From the NCBI RefSeq assembly GCF_002008225.1, contig NZ_MRDH01000002.1, positions 62,001 through 126,000 on the forward strand: a DNA stretch of 64,000 bases. The letters are read 5' to 3'. Positions 1-8,507 of this stretch are shown piece after piece (the first letter of the stretch is position 1; each line of letters starts with the position of its first letter). The position numbers and the translations under genes are program-made. Under the pieces are notes generated by a model. It made no database searches. It was not told the DNA's origin and worked only from the letters and a program-made list of their open reading frames with translations. Origin of the DNA: Agrobacterium salinitolerans. Lineage in GTDB: Bacteria; Pseudomonadota; Alphaproteobacteria; Rhizobiales; Rhizobiaceae.

Positions 1-873
1 GGCAACCATGATATTGGCCGACTGGCCGTCCACCTTCAGAATGCTCTGCAGGAAGAACAGGGCGTAAAACTGGCCCGTATACCAGACGACCGCCTGACCG
101 ATGACGGCGCCGACAAGCGCGATGAGCGCGATCTTGGCGTTTTTCCACTGGCCGAAGGCTTCGCTGAGCGGCGCCTTGGATGTCTTGCCTTCTTCCTTCA
201 TTTTCTTGAAGGCCGGAGATTCGTTCATTTTCAGGCGAATCCAGACCGATACGCCGAGCAGCAGAACGGAGACGAGGAAGGGAATGCGCCAGCCCCAGGC
301 GGCGAAGGCTTCCTTGCCGAGCGCGAACTGCACGCCGAGAATGACCACCAGCGACAGGAAAAGGCCGAGCGTCGCCGTCGTCTGGATCCACGAGGTGTAA
401 TAGCCCCTGCGGCCGTTCGGTGCATGTTCGGCAACATAGGTTGCGGCACCGCCATATTCACCGCCGAGCGCCAGGCCCTGCAGCATGCGCAGAACGATCA
501 GGATGATCGGAGCGGCAATGCCGATCTGCGATGCGCCGGGCAGGACGCCGACGAGGAAGGTCGAAACGCCCATGATGAGGATGGTGATGAGGAAGGTATA
601 TTTGCGGCCAACAATGTCGCCCAGACGGCCGAATACCAGCGCGCCGAAGGGGCGCACGAGGAAGCCGGCGGCGAAGGCAAGCAGCGCGAAGATGTTGCGC
701 GTCGTTTCCGGATATTGGCTGAAGAAGTTCGCGCCGATATAGATCGCGAGCGAGCCGTAGAGATAAAAATCATACCATTCGAAGACTGTTCCGAGAGAAG
801 AGGCGAAAATCACCTTCTTCTCTTCGCCCGTCATTGGACGGGCGGCGCCGCTCACGGCTGCAATATCTGCCAT
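1..873 (-). CDS. MHS-family MFS metabolite/proton symporter (C-terminal part cut off by window edge)
   Basis: The reading frame starts with ATG at 873 and stays open to the first base of the window, so about 291 N-terminal residues are seen. The product begins MADIAAVSGAARPMTGEEKK and continues with the typical metabolite:H+ symporter (ShiA/KgtP/ProP group) opening: a first helix containing SSLGTVFEWYDFYLYG, then a G-R-x-G-D-x-x-G-R-K loop (GRLGDIVGRK) between helices 2 and 3, and a GGEYGGAATYVAEH segment in helix 4. About seven membrane segments are visible. It is expected in the inner membrane, importing a small organic acid or osmolyte; the substrate cannot be told from sequence. It is divergent from asd and separated by about 500 bases. 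Confidence 0.9.
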   Translation of the reverse strand, partial: MADIAAVSGAARPMTGEEKKVIFASSLGTVFEWYDFYLYGSLAIYIGANFFSQYPETTRNIFALLAFAAGFLVRPFGALVFGRLGDIVGRKYTFLITILIMGVSTFLVGVLPGASQIGIAAPIILIVLRMLQGLALGGEYGGAATYVAEHAPNGRRGYYTSWIQTTATLGLFLSLVVILGVQFALGKEAFAAWGWRIPFLVSVLLLGVSVWIRLKMNESPAFKKMKEEGKTSKAPLSEAFGQWKNAKIALIALVGAVIGQAVVWYTGQFYALFFLQSILKVDGQSANIMVA

Positions 874-1088
874 TGTCTGTCCTCCACAGATGTCCCAATC
901 GACGCATTGCGGAGCCCAGCTCTCTCCTCTGGACTCAACCTTTCGGCTGCAATGCGCGGACCATGAGAGTGACAGAAAATTAACCCCAGTAAGAGCGATG
1001 CTTTCGGATTATGACTTTAGTCTAATATAGAGCGTCCCGAAAATGTCGCGGGGCTGATTACAGCTTGTTTGCGCAAGCGCCTTTTTTC

Positions 1089-1116
1089 TTGACACAACCG
1101 AGAAACCTTCTAATAG
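1089..1116 (+). promoter_or_regulatory. Candidate sigma-70 promoter for the asd leader
   Basis: TTGACA at 1089-1094 is followed after 16 bases by TAATAG at 1111-1116. It is the best promoter-like match in the 874-1371 gap. If used, it gives an asd mRNA with a leader of about 250 bases, which contains the small ORF described next. The rest of the gap (874-1088) shows no ORF I would support and presumably carries the promoter of the divergent MFS gene. Confidence 0.5.
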
Positions 1117-1141
1117 CTTCTCGCGAAGAAGGAGCATCACC

Positions 1142-1261
1142 TTGCGCATGCATGTTGCAGACATGTTCGTCATGGAAGGACCGGCACAATTGGCCGGCGA
1201 TGATCCGCGCCTTTCTCATTCTACCCGAATTACGGCCAAAACGACGATTAAAACCGTCTAA
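1142..1261 (+). CDS. Putative 39-codon leader peptide upstream of asd
   Basis: A short frame starts with TTG at 1142, seven bases after a strong Shine-Dalgarno AAGGAG (1129-1134), and stops with TAA at 1259-1261. An internal ATG at 1148 is an alternative start. The last 13 residues read STRITAKTTIKTV, with five Thr, two Lys and two Ile; these are end products of the pathway that Asd feeds. Regulatory residues clustered just before the stop are the hallmark of amino-acid attenuation leader peptides. A hairpin CCCCGG/CTGGGG follows at 1283-1299, and GGCC and ACG/CGT segments around 1232-1272 could pair alternatively. No T-run terminator is visible before asd, so classical termination is not shown. 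The frame could instead encode an ordinary small protein, or be chance. Confidence 0.45.
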   Translation: MRMHVADMFVMEGPAQLAGDDPRLSHSTRITAKTTIKTV

Positions 1262-1371
1262 CGTCTCTGGCCACCGCTCTCTCCCCGGTTTGGCTGGGGA
1301 TCGAGGAAGCCGCGATCTGATGCGGGTTCCCACCTCACCAAAAAGAGGAGAGACAGAAAGAGAGCTTGATC

Positions 1372-2406
1372 ATGGGTTTCAAAGTTGCAATTGCAGGCGC
1401 CACCGGCAACGTCGGTCGCGAAATGCTCAATATCCTGGCCGAACGCGGTTTCCCCGCCGATGAAGTCGTGCCGCTCGCTTCCGCCCGTTCGCAGGGCACG
1501 GAAGTCTCTTATGGCGACCGCACGCTGAAGGTCTCGAACCTCGAAAACTACGATTTTTCCGACACGGATATCTGCCTGATGTCAGCTGGCGGCGATGTGT
1601 CCAAGAAGTGGTCGCCGAAGATCGGCCAGCAGGGCTGCGTCGTCATCGACAACTCGTCCGCATGGCGCTACGATCAGGACGTTCCGCTGATCGTTCCGGA
1701 AGTGAACGCCGATGCGGTTGCAGGCTTCACCAAGAAGAACATCATCGCCAACCCCAATTGCTCCACGGCACAGCTGGTCGTTGCGCTGAAGCCGCTGCAT
1801 GACTTCGCCAAGATCAAGCGCGTCGTCGTCTCCACCTACCAGTCGGTTTCCGGCGCCGGCAAGGAAGGCATGGACGAACTGTTCCAGCAGACCCGCGCTG
1901 TCTTCGTGGCAGATCCGGTGGAAGCCAAGAAGTTCACCAAGCGCATCGCCTTTAACGTCATTCCGCATATCGACGTCTTCATGGAAGACGGCTACACCAA
2001 GGAAGAATGGAAGGTTCTGGCCGAAACCAAGAAGATGCTCGATCCGAGGATTAAGGTAACCTGCACGGCCGTGCGTGTTCCGGTCTTCATCGGCCATTCG
2101 GAATCGGTCAATATCGAGTTCGAAAACGAGATCACTGCCGATCAGGCGCGCGACATCCTGCGCGAAGCGCCGGGTTGCCTCGTCATCGACAAGCACGAAA
2201 ACGGCGGCTACATCACCCCGGTTGAATCCGCCGGCGAGGACGCGACCTATATCTCGCGCATCCGCGAAGATGCGACGGTCGAAAACGGCCTCAACCTGTG
2301 GGTCGTTTCCGACAATCTGCGCAAGGGTGCGGCTCTCAACGCTGTGCAGATCGCCGAACTCCTGATCAATCGTGGTCTCATCAAGCCCCGCAAGGCGGCA
2401 GCCTGA
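1372..2406 (+). CDS. asd: Aspartate-semialdehyde dehydrogenase
   Basis: This enzyme reduces beta-aspartyl phosphate to aspartate semialdehyde with NADPH, the shared step toward Lys/diaminopimelate, Met, Thr and Ile; it acts in the cytosol. The 344-residue protein has the N-terminal nucleotide-binding motif GATGNVGREML (residues 9-19), the active-site NPNCSTAQ with nucleophile Cys130, and the FIGHSESVNIEF segment of the dimerisation/catalytic domain. Length fits the family. The ATG at 1372 is preferred to a TTG two codons upstream because it sits after the purine-rich AAGAGGAGAGAC ribosome-binding region. It appears monocistronic, with a hairpin after the stop. The unusually long leader with a Thr/Lys/Ile-rich ORF suggests end-product control (inference). 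Confidence 0.97.
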   Translation: MGFKVAIAGATGNVGREMLNILAERGFPADEVVPLASARSQGTEVSYGDRTLKVSNLENYDFSDTDICLMSAGGDVSKKWSPKIGQQGCVVIDNSSAWRYDQDVPLIVPEVNADAVAGFTKKNIIANPNCSTAQLVVALKPLHDFAKIKRVVVSTYQSVSGAGKEGMDELFQQTRAVFVADPVEAKKFTKRIAFNVIPHIDVFMEDGYTKEEWKVLAETKKMLDPRIKVTCTAVRVPVFIGHSESVNIEFENEITADQARDILREAPGCLVIDKHENGGYITPVESAGEDATYISRIREDATVENGLNLWVVSDNLRKGAALNAVQIAELLINRGLIKPRKAAA

Positions 2407-2433
2407 TACGATTTTTTAAGGTTCGTTAAGTAT

Positions 2434-2465
2434 AACCCGTCTGTTCTGTGTGGGGCAGGCGGGTT
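2434..2465 (+). terminator. Probable terminator of asd
   Basis: A 10-bp stem starting AACCCG and ending CGGGTT (one T-G wobble) closes over a loop of about a dozen bases 27 bases after the asd stop and is followed by a short TT. The weak T-run makes it a moderate candidate. Confidence 0.55.
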
Positions 2466-2621
2466 TCATAATTGGCGACGATCACGGCCAGTTTATTTGC
2501 AGGCCTTGCTGCCGAAAGGCAATTTAGGCCGCCAAAAGACAGTTTTGGCACCTGAATCATACAGTATTGACGGTTTGGTTCTCGGGAAAAACTCCCCAAA
2601 GTATATCGAAGGCAGATTTTG

Positions 2622-3437
2622 ATGCGGGCAATGAAGGTAATTCTGGCTGGTGCGGCCATGGTTTCGGTTCTGGCAGCGGCGCCGGTGATGGCTGCGCAAT
2701 GCGGCAACACTTCGGCGGGCTTCGATGCCTGGGTCAGAGCCTTCAAGCAGGAAGCGACGGGCCGCGGCGTCAGCGCCTCGGTGCTCGACCGTGCTTTCTC
2801 CGGCGTCTCCTACAACCAGGCGACGATCCGCGCTGACCGCGGCCAGCACAGCTTCAAGCTGTCCTTCGAACAGTTCATGCAGAAGCGCGGCGGTCAGACG
2901 ATCATCTCGCGCGGCAAGACGATGAAGAAGAATAATGCTTCTCTCTTTGCGTCCATCGAGCGCGCCTATGGCGTGCCGGCCGGTCCGCTGCTCGCCATCT
3001 GGGGCATGGAAACCGGCTTTGGCGGCTTCCTTGGCAACCAGCATACGCTTTCCGCCGTGGCGACGCTGTCCTTCGATTGCCGTCGTTCGGATTATTTCAC
3101 CGAGCAGCTTTATGCGGCCCTCAAGCTCGTCGGCAGCGGTTCGCTGAACGTCAATGCCAAGGGTGCTGCCCATGGTGAAATCGGCCAGACGCAGTTCCTG
3201 CCGCTGAACGTCGTGCGTTACGGCGTCGATTTCGACCGCGACGGCCGGATCGATCTCGTCGGCTCGCGCGCCGACGCGCTGGCTTCCACCGCGAACTTCC
3301 TCGTCGGCCATGGCTGGCAGCGCGGTGCCGGTTATCAGCAGGGACAGGCCAATTACGCGGCCATCCAGGGCTGGAACGCCGCCAGCGTCTATCAGCAGGC
3401 GATTGCGTTTATCGGCAAGGCGATCGACGGCCAATAA
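2622..3437 (+). CDS. Secreted lytic murein transglycosylase (MltB-like, SLT_2 type)
   Basis: The product cleaves the MurNAc-GlcNAc bond of peptidoglycan in the periplasm to give 1,6-anhydro ends. The 271-residue protein starts with a Sec signal peptide (hydrophobic VILAGAAMVSVLAAAPVMAA, cleavage after AMA/AAQ near residue 25). The MltB/SLT_2 domain follows, with the catalytic Glu130 in IWGMETGFGGF, then QTQFLP and the Ca-site-like DFDRDGRIDL stretch typical of this family. There is no C-terminal peptidoglycan-binding domain and no lipobox, so it should be soluble rather than a lipoprotein. ATG 2622 and ATG 2631 are both possible starts. It stands alone between asd and a repeat-rich gap. Confidence 0.9.
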   Translation: MRAMKVILAGAAMVSVLAAAPVMAAQCGNTSAGFDAWVRAFKQEATGRGVSASVLDRAFSGVSYNQATIRADRGQHSFKLSFEQFMQKRGGQTIISRGKTMKKNNASLFASIERAYGVPAGPLLAIWGMETGFGGFLGNQHTLSAVATLSFDCRRSDYFTEQLYAALKLVGSGSLNVNAKGAAHGEIGQTQFLPLNVVRYGVDFDRDGRIDLVGSRADALASTANFLVGHGWQRGAGYQQGQANYAAIQGWNAASVYQQAIAFIGKAIDGQ

Positions 3438-3469
3438 GGCCGTTTTCTAACAGCCAAAGTTTCACTTCC

Positions 3470-3609
3470 GTCATGCCGGACTTGATCCGGCATCCAGCCA
3501 CGGCGTGTCTGACAGAGGTTCCCTGCATGATCGACGTCATCCTCGGGCTTGACCCGAGGATCCACAACCTGACGCGCAATGGATCCTCGGGTCAAGCCCG
3601 AGGATGACG
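3470..3609. repeat. Palindromic intergenic repeat cluster (TCGGGCTTGACCCGA type)
   Basis: A first imperfect palindrome, TGCCGGACTTGATCCGGCA, lies at 3474-3492. Then come two inverted 30-base arms, at 3534-3563 and 3580-3609, each containing CCTCGGGCTTGACCCGAGG or its complement, around a 17-base loop. Similar elements occur at 22405-22493, 23652-23741 and 41679-41710. They resemble rhizobial intergenic mosaic elements; no coding role is seen. Confidence 0.85.
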
Positions 3610-3665
3610 AAGGAGAGGTTGGTAGCCGAAGGAGAGTTTGGTGGCCGACGGAGAGGTTGGTAACC
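3609..3665. repeat. 19-bp minisatellite, three copies
   Basis: Three head-to-tail 19-base units (3609-3627, 3628-3646, 3647-3665) of the form GAAGGAGAGGTTGGTAGCC differ from each other at one to four positions. They directly abut the palindromic repeat. The remaining 55 bases to the carbonic anhydrase stop codon show nothing. Confidence 0.9.
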
Positions 3666-3720
3666 GTTGGTACTTGTGGCTGATACGACCTCGTCGCTCC
3701 TTTAACCTAAAACCTGTTTA

Positions 3721-4362
3721 TCACAGGTCTGGACGACGGAAATCGCCCGTTTTGCCGTCCATCACCCACAATTCGCCGGTTGAAATATCGAACCATGCGC
3801 CGTGCAGTTTCACCTTGCCGGCGGTTTCCTGCGCCTTGACAAAGGGGAAACCGCGCAGGTTTGCGATGGAATTACGGATTGAGACCCGTTCCAGCGCGGT
3901 CTGCCGCTCGGAAGCGGTCATGACGTCGTTGCTCTGGATTTGCGAGGCGGCGGACTTGACCATGTTCATCCACTTGCCGATGAAGTCGCCGGGAGACAGC
4001 GGCTCGAGATTGGGATCGAGCGCCGCCTGAATGCCGCCGCAGCGGCCGTGACCCATGACGACGATATCCTTCACCTTCAGAACCTGAACGGCGTATTCGA
4101 TGGCCGCCGAGGTGGCGTGGTACTGGCCGTCGGGCTCGAAAGGCGGCACCATGTTGGCGACGTTGCGGACGACAAAAAGCTCTCCCGGTCCGCAGTCGAA
4201 AATGGTTTCCGGCGCGGAGCGGGAGTCACAACAGGCAATGAACAGGGTCTGCGGTTTCTGTCCGGTATCTGCCAGAACGCGGTATCTTTCGCGCTCATCG
4301 GCGTAGCGGCCGCTCATGAAGCTCTTGTAGCCGTTGAGAAGGTTTTCCGGAAAATCTTTCAT
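3721..4362 (-). CDS. Beta-class carbonic anhydrase
   Basis: It interconverts CO2 and bicarbonate in the cytosol. The 213-residue product carries the beta-class zinc site: Cys44 and Asp46 in CCDSR with the Asp-Arg dyad partner Arg48, then His105 and Cys108 in GHGRCGG. The substrate-pocket segment VRNVANMVPP is also present. Length matches the bacterial and plant-like beta family. The ATG at 4362 follows an unremarkable leader. It reads toward the repeat cluster and is not obviously in an operon with pdxY, which lies 170 bases upstream in the same direction; that gap contains no ORF I support. Confidence 0.95.
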   Translation of the reverse strand: MKDFPENLLNGYKSFMSGRYADERERYRVLADTGQKPQTLFIACCDSRSAPETIFDCGPGELFVVRNVANMVPPFEPDGQYHATSAAIEYAVQVLKVKDIVVMGHGRCGGIQAALDPNLEPLSPGDFIGKWMNMVKSAASQIQSNDVMTASERQTALERVSIRNSIANLRGFPFVKAQETAGKVKLHGAWFDISTGELWVMDGKTGDFRRPDL

Positions 4363-4532
4363 CTATCGCATTACCGTTGTGGTTGGACCGAGATCAAGAG
4401 AAGAACTCGGTGCGTTGAAGACCAATCCTTTGGAGCATTCTCGCTGTTCTTCGAACCGCGATATTGCTCCAACTCCTTTTTGCCGCATTTCCTGACGGAA
4501 AACCGAGGTCCAGCCTGGAAATGCTCTAGCCG

Positions 4533-5408
4533 CTATTTGCGCTTGCTGCGCGAAGGATGCAAGAGATGACGCATCTGCACCATGGCCATGGGTGTGGAGA
4601 GGCTTGAAGAATCCGTTTCCAGCGTCAGTTCGTTCATGTCGCGTTTTTTGGTGCGGGCCAGAATTTCGAAGACGCTGGCGGTTGCGAGCTGCAGCGCCTT
4701 TTCGTCATCCACGCCTTCCAGCAGACGGGCGAGGAATAGCGCCGACATCAGGTCGCCGAGGCCGTTCGGCGCATTCTCGATGGCGCGATGTTCGGCAAGC
4801 AGTGCGTGGCGGCCGCTGAGATAAAGATTGCCGGTGCCGCCCGTCATCATCGGGACGGCTGAGGTGACCAGCATTTTCGGGGGGCCGAGTGCGAGCGCGG
4901 CATCCATGATGGCATTGTTGGTCTCAAGTTCCGCGCCGCTCATCCAGGCCAGTTCATAACGGTTTGGCGTGGCGACGGTGGCAAGCGGGATGAGGTGATC
5001 GCGGATGGCTTCCGCTGTTTCAAGCGGAATGTAAAGCCCGCCAAGATCGCCCATGACCGGGTCACAGGCATAAATCAGCGATGGGTTCTTTTCCTTCAGA
5101 TTGCGGATCAGCCTTGCGACGGAGCGCACCTGCGCCGCGCTGCCGAAATAACCGGTCAGGACAGCCTTGACCTCGCCGATCCATTTGGCGTTTTCGAGGT
5201 CGGTCATCGCCTTGTCGAAATCGTCGTCCTGAAAGCGCATCCGGGTGGAAGGGCCGTGGCCGGGATGCCAGGGCATGACGATGGTGGGCACCGCCCAAAC
5301 CGGATAACCGAGTGTCTCCAGCGCAAAGACAGCGGCACGATTGCCGACGGAGCCACGCATGACATGGCTGGAAATGACGATGACGGCGCCCTGTGTATTT
5401 TCCTGCAT
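4533..5408 (-). CDS. pdxY: Pyridoxal kinase (PdxY-type)
   Basis: It phosphorylates pyridoxal to PLP in B6 salvage, in the cytosol. From ATG 5408 the protein has 291 residues, close to E. coli PdxY. Features are the N-terminal ribokinase-fold strand VIVISSHVMRGSVGNRAAVF, the PDXK/PDXY motif VMPWHPGHG (lid/active-site region), CDPVMGD and the C-terminal anion-hole/catalytic segment NGLGDLMSALFLA, in which the Asp is the expected base. The frame extends upstream to 5474, but ATG 5408 is preceded by a good AAGAAGG ribosome-binding site and gives the family N-terminus. It is divergent from the phospholipase D-like gene. Confidence 0.93.
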   Translation of the reverse strand: MQENTQGAVIVISSHVMRGSVGNRAAVFALETLGYPVWAVPTIVMPWHPGHGPSTRMRFQDDDFDKAMTDLENAKWIGEVKAVLTGYFGSAAQVRSVARLIRNLKEKNPSLIYACDPVMGDLGGLYIPLETAEAIRDHLIPLATVATPNRYELAWMSGAELETNNAIMDAALALGPPKMLVTSAVPMMTGGTGNLYLSGRHALLAEHRAIENAPNGLGDLMSALFLARLLEGVDDEKALQLATASVFEILARTKKRDMNELTLETDSSSLSTPMAMVQMRHLLHPSRSKRK

Positions 5409-5632
5409 CACGGCCTTCTTGCTTTCAAACGAGGCAGAAAGCCCGCAAGTGCACCCCGCCTTGCCACTGCCCAAAGATCAAGATGCGCTCTCATGACATA
5501 TCGCAAGGCCGGTTTCCACCGTTAATCCCGCAAGGGTCTGTCCCGCAAAAGCATGGCGCTGTCAGGTTCTTGTCTCTGCCAGCACTACCTGCCTGTCATT
5601 GCGAGATTGCCGAAGTACTCTATAGTTGTACC

Positions 5633-7093
5633 ATGCTCGATCTCGTCATTGCCTATTGGCCGCATATCCTTGCCGTTCTCTCGATTTTGATGGGAACCGT
5701 GGCCGCCGTGCATGCCACGATGACGAAGGAGGAGGTCCGCTCCGCGCTCGGTTGGGTCGGGGTTATCGTGCTGTCGCCCATCGTCGGCGCGGTCATTTAT
5801 GCCATTGCCGGCATTAACCGCATTCGCCGGTCCAACATCACGCAGCAACGGTCCTTCATGCAGGACGAGATCATGGATCGTGTGGCGCGTCTGGACGCCA
5901 GTGGCGAGACGATAGCCGCGCGCTTCGGACGCCGTTTCGAGGCAATGAAGACGCTGGGTGACCGGGTAACCCGCCATGCGCTGACGACCGGTAACGGCAT
6001 AGAGCCGCTGGTCACGGGGGATGCCGCCTATGCCGCCATGCTGGAGGCCATTGGGGAAGCGAAGCGGTCGATCATTATCGAAACCTATATTTTCGACAAT
6101 GACCGGATCGGCGCGCGTTTTGTCGCCGCGCTCGAAAGGGCGAAGGTCCGTGGCGTGGAGGTGCGCGTGCTGGTGGACGCGGTGGGTGCGCGTTATTCCG
6201 TGCCGAGCATCCTGCCGACGCTCAGGGAAAAGGGCATCGTCTGCGATGTCTTCAACGGCAATGTCATCATGGGGTTGCGGCTGCCCTATGCCAATCTGCG
6301 TACCCACCGCAAGATTCTTGTGGTGGACGGTCGCATCGCGTTCAGCGGCGGCATGAATATCCGTGAGGGGTTCACAGAGGAATTCGGCGGAGAAAACCGG
6401 TCGCACGACACGCATTTCAAGATCACCGGGCCGGTTGTATCGGATTTTTTCTCCATCGCGGCGGAGGACTGGCGGTTCACGACAAGGGAGCTTCTGGATG
6501 CGCCAGTCTGGGATATCGCCATTCCCGACGGCGTGCCGGGTTCGCAAATCGTCGCCCGCGTCTGCTCCTCGGGGCCAGACAAAAGCATCGAGACCAGTCA
6601 CAAGATGCTGATGGGCGCGTTTTCCGTCGCCCGCTCCTCCATTCTCATCATGTCGCCCTATTTTCTCCCCGATAGGGAGCTTATTTCAGCGCTCATAACC
6701 GCAGCAAGGCGGGGAGTGGTGGTGGATATCATCGTGCCGAAAAGCAACAATCTGGTGCTTGTGGACAGGGCGATGACGGCGCAGTTCGACCAGATGCTGA
6801 GGAACTATTGCCGCATCTGGCGGGCGACGGGGACTTTCAATCACTCCAAGCTTCTGGTGATTGACGGGCGCTGGAGCTACATTGGCTCTTCCAATCTCGA
6901 TCCGCGTTCGCTGCGATTGAACTTTGAGATCGATCTCGAAGTTATGGATGAGGAATTCGCCGCGACAATCGGCGAGCGCATCCGGGATGCACGGGCAACC
7001 GCCTTGCCCGTGCGGCTCAGCGAACTGAATGCGCGGCCATTCGTTGTCCGTTTTGTGGAGCGTGTCCTGTGGCTCGCTTCGCCTTATCTTTAG
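5633..7093 (+). CDS. Cardiolipin synthase-like phospholipase D family protein
   Basis: It probably condenses phosphatidylglycerol into cardiolipin at the inner membrane. The 486-residue protein opens with two hydrophobic segments (about residues 5-22 and 36-55) as in ClsA, then has two PLD HxK motifs: HRKILVVDGR with His225/Lys227 and HSKLLVIDGR with His404/Lys406, each followed by the expected S-G-G or G-S-S-N residues. The open frame extends upstream to 5393, but that part overlaps pdxY on the other strand; ATG 5633 begins with a hydrophobic helix and is preferred. The next gene (EEP phosphodiesterase) starts 49 bases downstream and is probably cotranscribed. Another phosphatidyltransferase specificity cannot be excluded. 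Confidence 0.85.
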   Translation: MLDLVIAYWPHILAVLSILMGTVAAVHATMTKEEVRSALGWVGVIVLSPIVGAVIYAIAGINRIRRSNITQQRSFMQDEIMDRVARLDASGETIAARFGRRFEAMKTLGDRVTRHALTTGNGIEPLVTGDAAYAAMLEAIGEAKRSIIIETYIFDNDRIGARFVAALERAKVRGVEVRVLVDAVGARYSVPSILPTLREKGIVCDVFNGNVIMGLRLPYANLRTHRKILVVDGRIAFSGGMNIREGFTEEFGGENRSHDTHFKITGPVVSDFFSIAAEDWRFTTRELLDAPVWDIAIPDGVPGSQIVARVCSSGPDKSIETSHKMLMGAFSVARSSILIMSPYFLPDRELISALITAARRGVVVDIIVPKSNNLVLVDRAMTAQFDQMLRNYCRIWRATGTFNHSKLLVIDGRWSYIGSSNLDPRSLRLNFEIDLEVMDEEFAATIGERIRDARATALPVRLSELNARPFVVRFVERVLWLASPYL

Positions 7094-7142
7094 TGTGCGG
7101 TGCGTCCGGCAGGGCGCTGCGCGAGACCGGAGGCATAAACGC

Positions 7143-7988
7143 GTGAAAAAGAACGGTTTGCTGGATGATGAAAAAGCGGCCTTGACGAAAAACACCAGCC
7201 TGTCCGCCTTCGTCATGCAGTCGCTGCGCGACCGCCGCCAGCGCCAGAATGCGGCGCCAGCGACCAAAGATCATTCCTTTCCCGTCATCGCCTCCTACAA
7301 TGTGCATAAATGCGTCGGCCGCGACCGCAAGTTCGATCCCGACCGCACGAGCCGCGTCATTCAGGAAATCGGCGCTGACATCATCGCCCTTCAGGAAGCG
7401 GACAGCCGTTTCGGCGAGCGCACGGGCCTGCTCGATCTCGCCCGGCTGGAGCGGGAAAGCGGCCTTATTCCCGTGCCCGTGCAGGCCGGCGTGAAGGCCC
7501 ATGGCTGGCACGGTAATGTCGTGCTGTTCAAGGAAGGCGCGGTCAGGGATGTGCATACGCTGAAATTGCCGGGGCTGGAGCCGCGCGGTGCGCTCGTCGT
7601 GGAACTGGACCTGAAAAGCGGCGGCACGCTGAGGGTCATCGCCGCCCATTTCGGGCTTCTCAGACATTCCCGCGCTCAGCAGGCAAAAGCACTGATCAGC
7701 CTTCTCGAAGCGCGCAATGAATGCGCGACCGTCCTCATGGGAGACCTGAACGAATGGCGCCTCGGAAATGGTTCGTCGCTCAATACGTTCCGGGATGCTT
7801 TCGGCGCTTTGCCGCCGGCTGTGCCGAGTTTTCCGTCCAACCTGCCGGTGCTGGCGCTCGACAGGATCATCGCCAATCGTGAGGGGTTGATCGAGCAGGT
7901 GGAGGCGCATGACAGCGCGCTGGCGCGCATCGCCTCGGACCATCTGCCGCTGAAAGCGGCGATCCGGACCGACCTGTTTCCGGCCTGA
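7143..7988 (+). CDS. Endonuclease/exonuclease/phosphatase (EEP) family protein
   Basis: A Mg-dependent phosphodiesterase or nuclease of the EEP fold, 281 residues. The family motifs appear in order: ASYNVHKCVG, LQEAD (metal-binding Glu), GDLNEW and the C-terminal SDHLPL with catalytic Asp-His. I place the start at GTG 7143, which has GGAGG nine to ten bases upstream; an in-frame extension back to 7029 would overlap the preceding gene. There is no signal peptide from this start. EEP genes next to PLD/cardiolipin synthase-like genes recur in proteobacteria, so a lipid-related role is plausible, but the substrate is unknown. Confidence 0.85.
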   Translation: MKKNGLLDDEKAALTKNTSLSAFVMQSLRDRRQRQNAAPATKDHSFPVIASYNVHKCVGRDRKFDPDRTSRVIQEIGADIIALQEADSRFGERTGLLDLARLERESGLIPVPVQAGVKAHGWHGNVVLFKEGAVRDVHTLKLPGLEPRGALVVELDLKSGGTLRVIAAHFGLLRHSRAQQAKALISLLEARNECATVLMGDLNEWRLGNGSSLNTFRDAFGALPPAVPSFPSNLPVLALDRIIANREGLIEQVEAHDSALARIASDHLPLKAAIRTDLFPA

Positions 7989-8021
7989 GCCGCTACCGTA
8001 TCCGGCGCGACTGGCGGTCCT

Positions 8022-8219
8022 TCACGCCGTCGTCAACTGGCCGCTTCTCGAACGGGCTTCAAGCAGCGAGGTGCGGATGGCTTCCATCAGCCGCTCCCGG
8101 TTGCTCCGGGTTTTGCCCCTGTCGAGATTTTGCGCGGAAAGGGCGAGATCAAGCCCCTCATGCATCACAATCGAATAGGCAACGGTGGTTGCCCAGTTTT
8201 CGTAATCCTGCTCCATCAT
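8022..8219 (-). CDS. Small conserved-looking hypothetical protein (65 aa)
   Basis: The 65-residue product starts MMEQDYENWATTVAYSIVMH and is predicted helical and soluble with a basic middle (RGKTRSNRERLMEAIRTSLLEARSRS). An AGGGGCG ribosome-binding site precedes the ATGATG start at 8219/8216. It stands alone, convergent with the EEP gene. I do not recognise a family. The 220-base AT-rich stretch upstream (8220-8438) contains no other ORF and probably holds its promoter. Confidence 0.6.
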   Translation of the reverse strand: MMEQDYENWATTVAYSIVMHEGLDLALSAQNLDRGKTRSNRERLMEAIRTSLLEARSRSGQLTTA

Positions 8220-8438
8220 GTCGCCCCTGAACTAAATCATTTAGTCCGAATCACCCTGATTTCGAAAATTACCACAAAATATAAAGCATAAAATAGCATT
8301 GTTTCTTTCAGCGCCGGGTGACCCTTGCGGATATATTGCCTTTTGTCAGTTTTAATGCGGCGCAATATAAGTTTGATCTCTACTTAACTATTTGAAACAG
8401 ATTCTATTTCAGCGATGTCGCATGAACGCCCCAACCAT

Positions 8439-8470
8439 GAAAAACGCCGCGCATCTTGGGATGCGCGGCG
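8439..8470 (-). terminator. Rho-independent terminator of the RND efflux operon
   Basis: A perfect 10-bp stem CGCCGCGCAT/ATGCGCGGCG (8445-8454 with 8461-8470), followed on the minus strand by TTTTT, lies 38 bases past the permease stop codon. Confidence 0.85.
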
Positions 8471-8507
8471 GGCTTGCGTCGAAGGTTGCGGTGGATAGGT
8501 GTCGGCC

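Noticed and set aside
1283-1299. Intrinsic terminator in the asd leader
   Set aside because: The CCCCGG/CTGGGG hairpin is followed by ATCGAGG, not a T-run, so I describe it only as a hairpin.
1058-1333. 91-codon open frame on the minus strand in the asd upstream gap
   Set aside because: It has no ribosome-binding site and a Cys/Arg-rich composition; it overlaps the promoter and small leader ORF.
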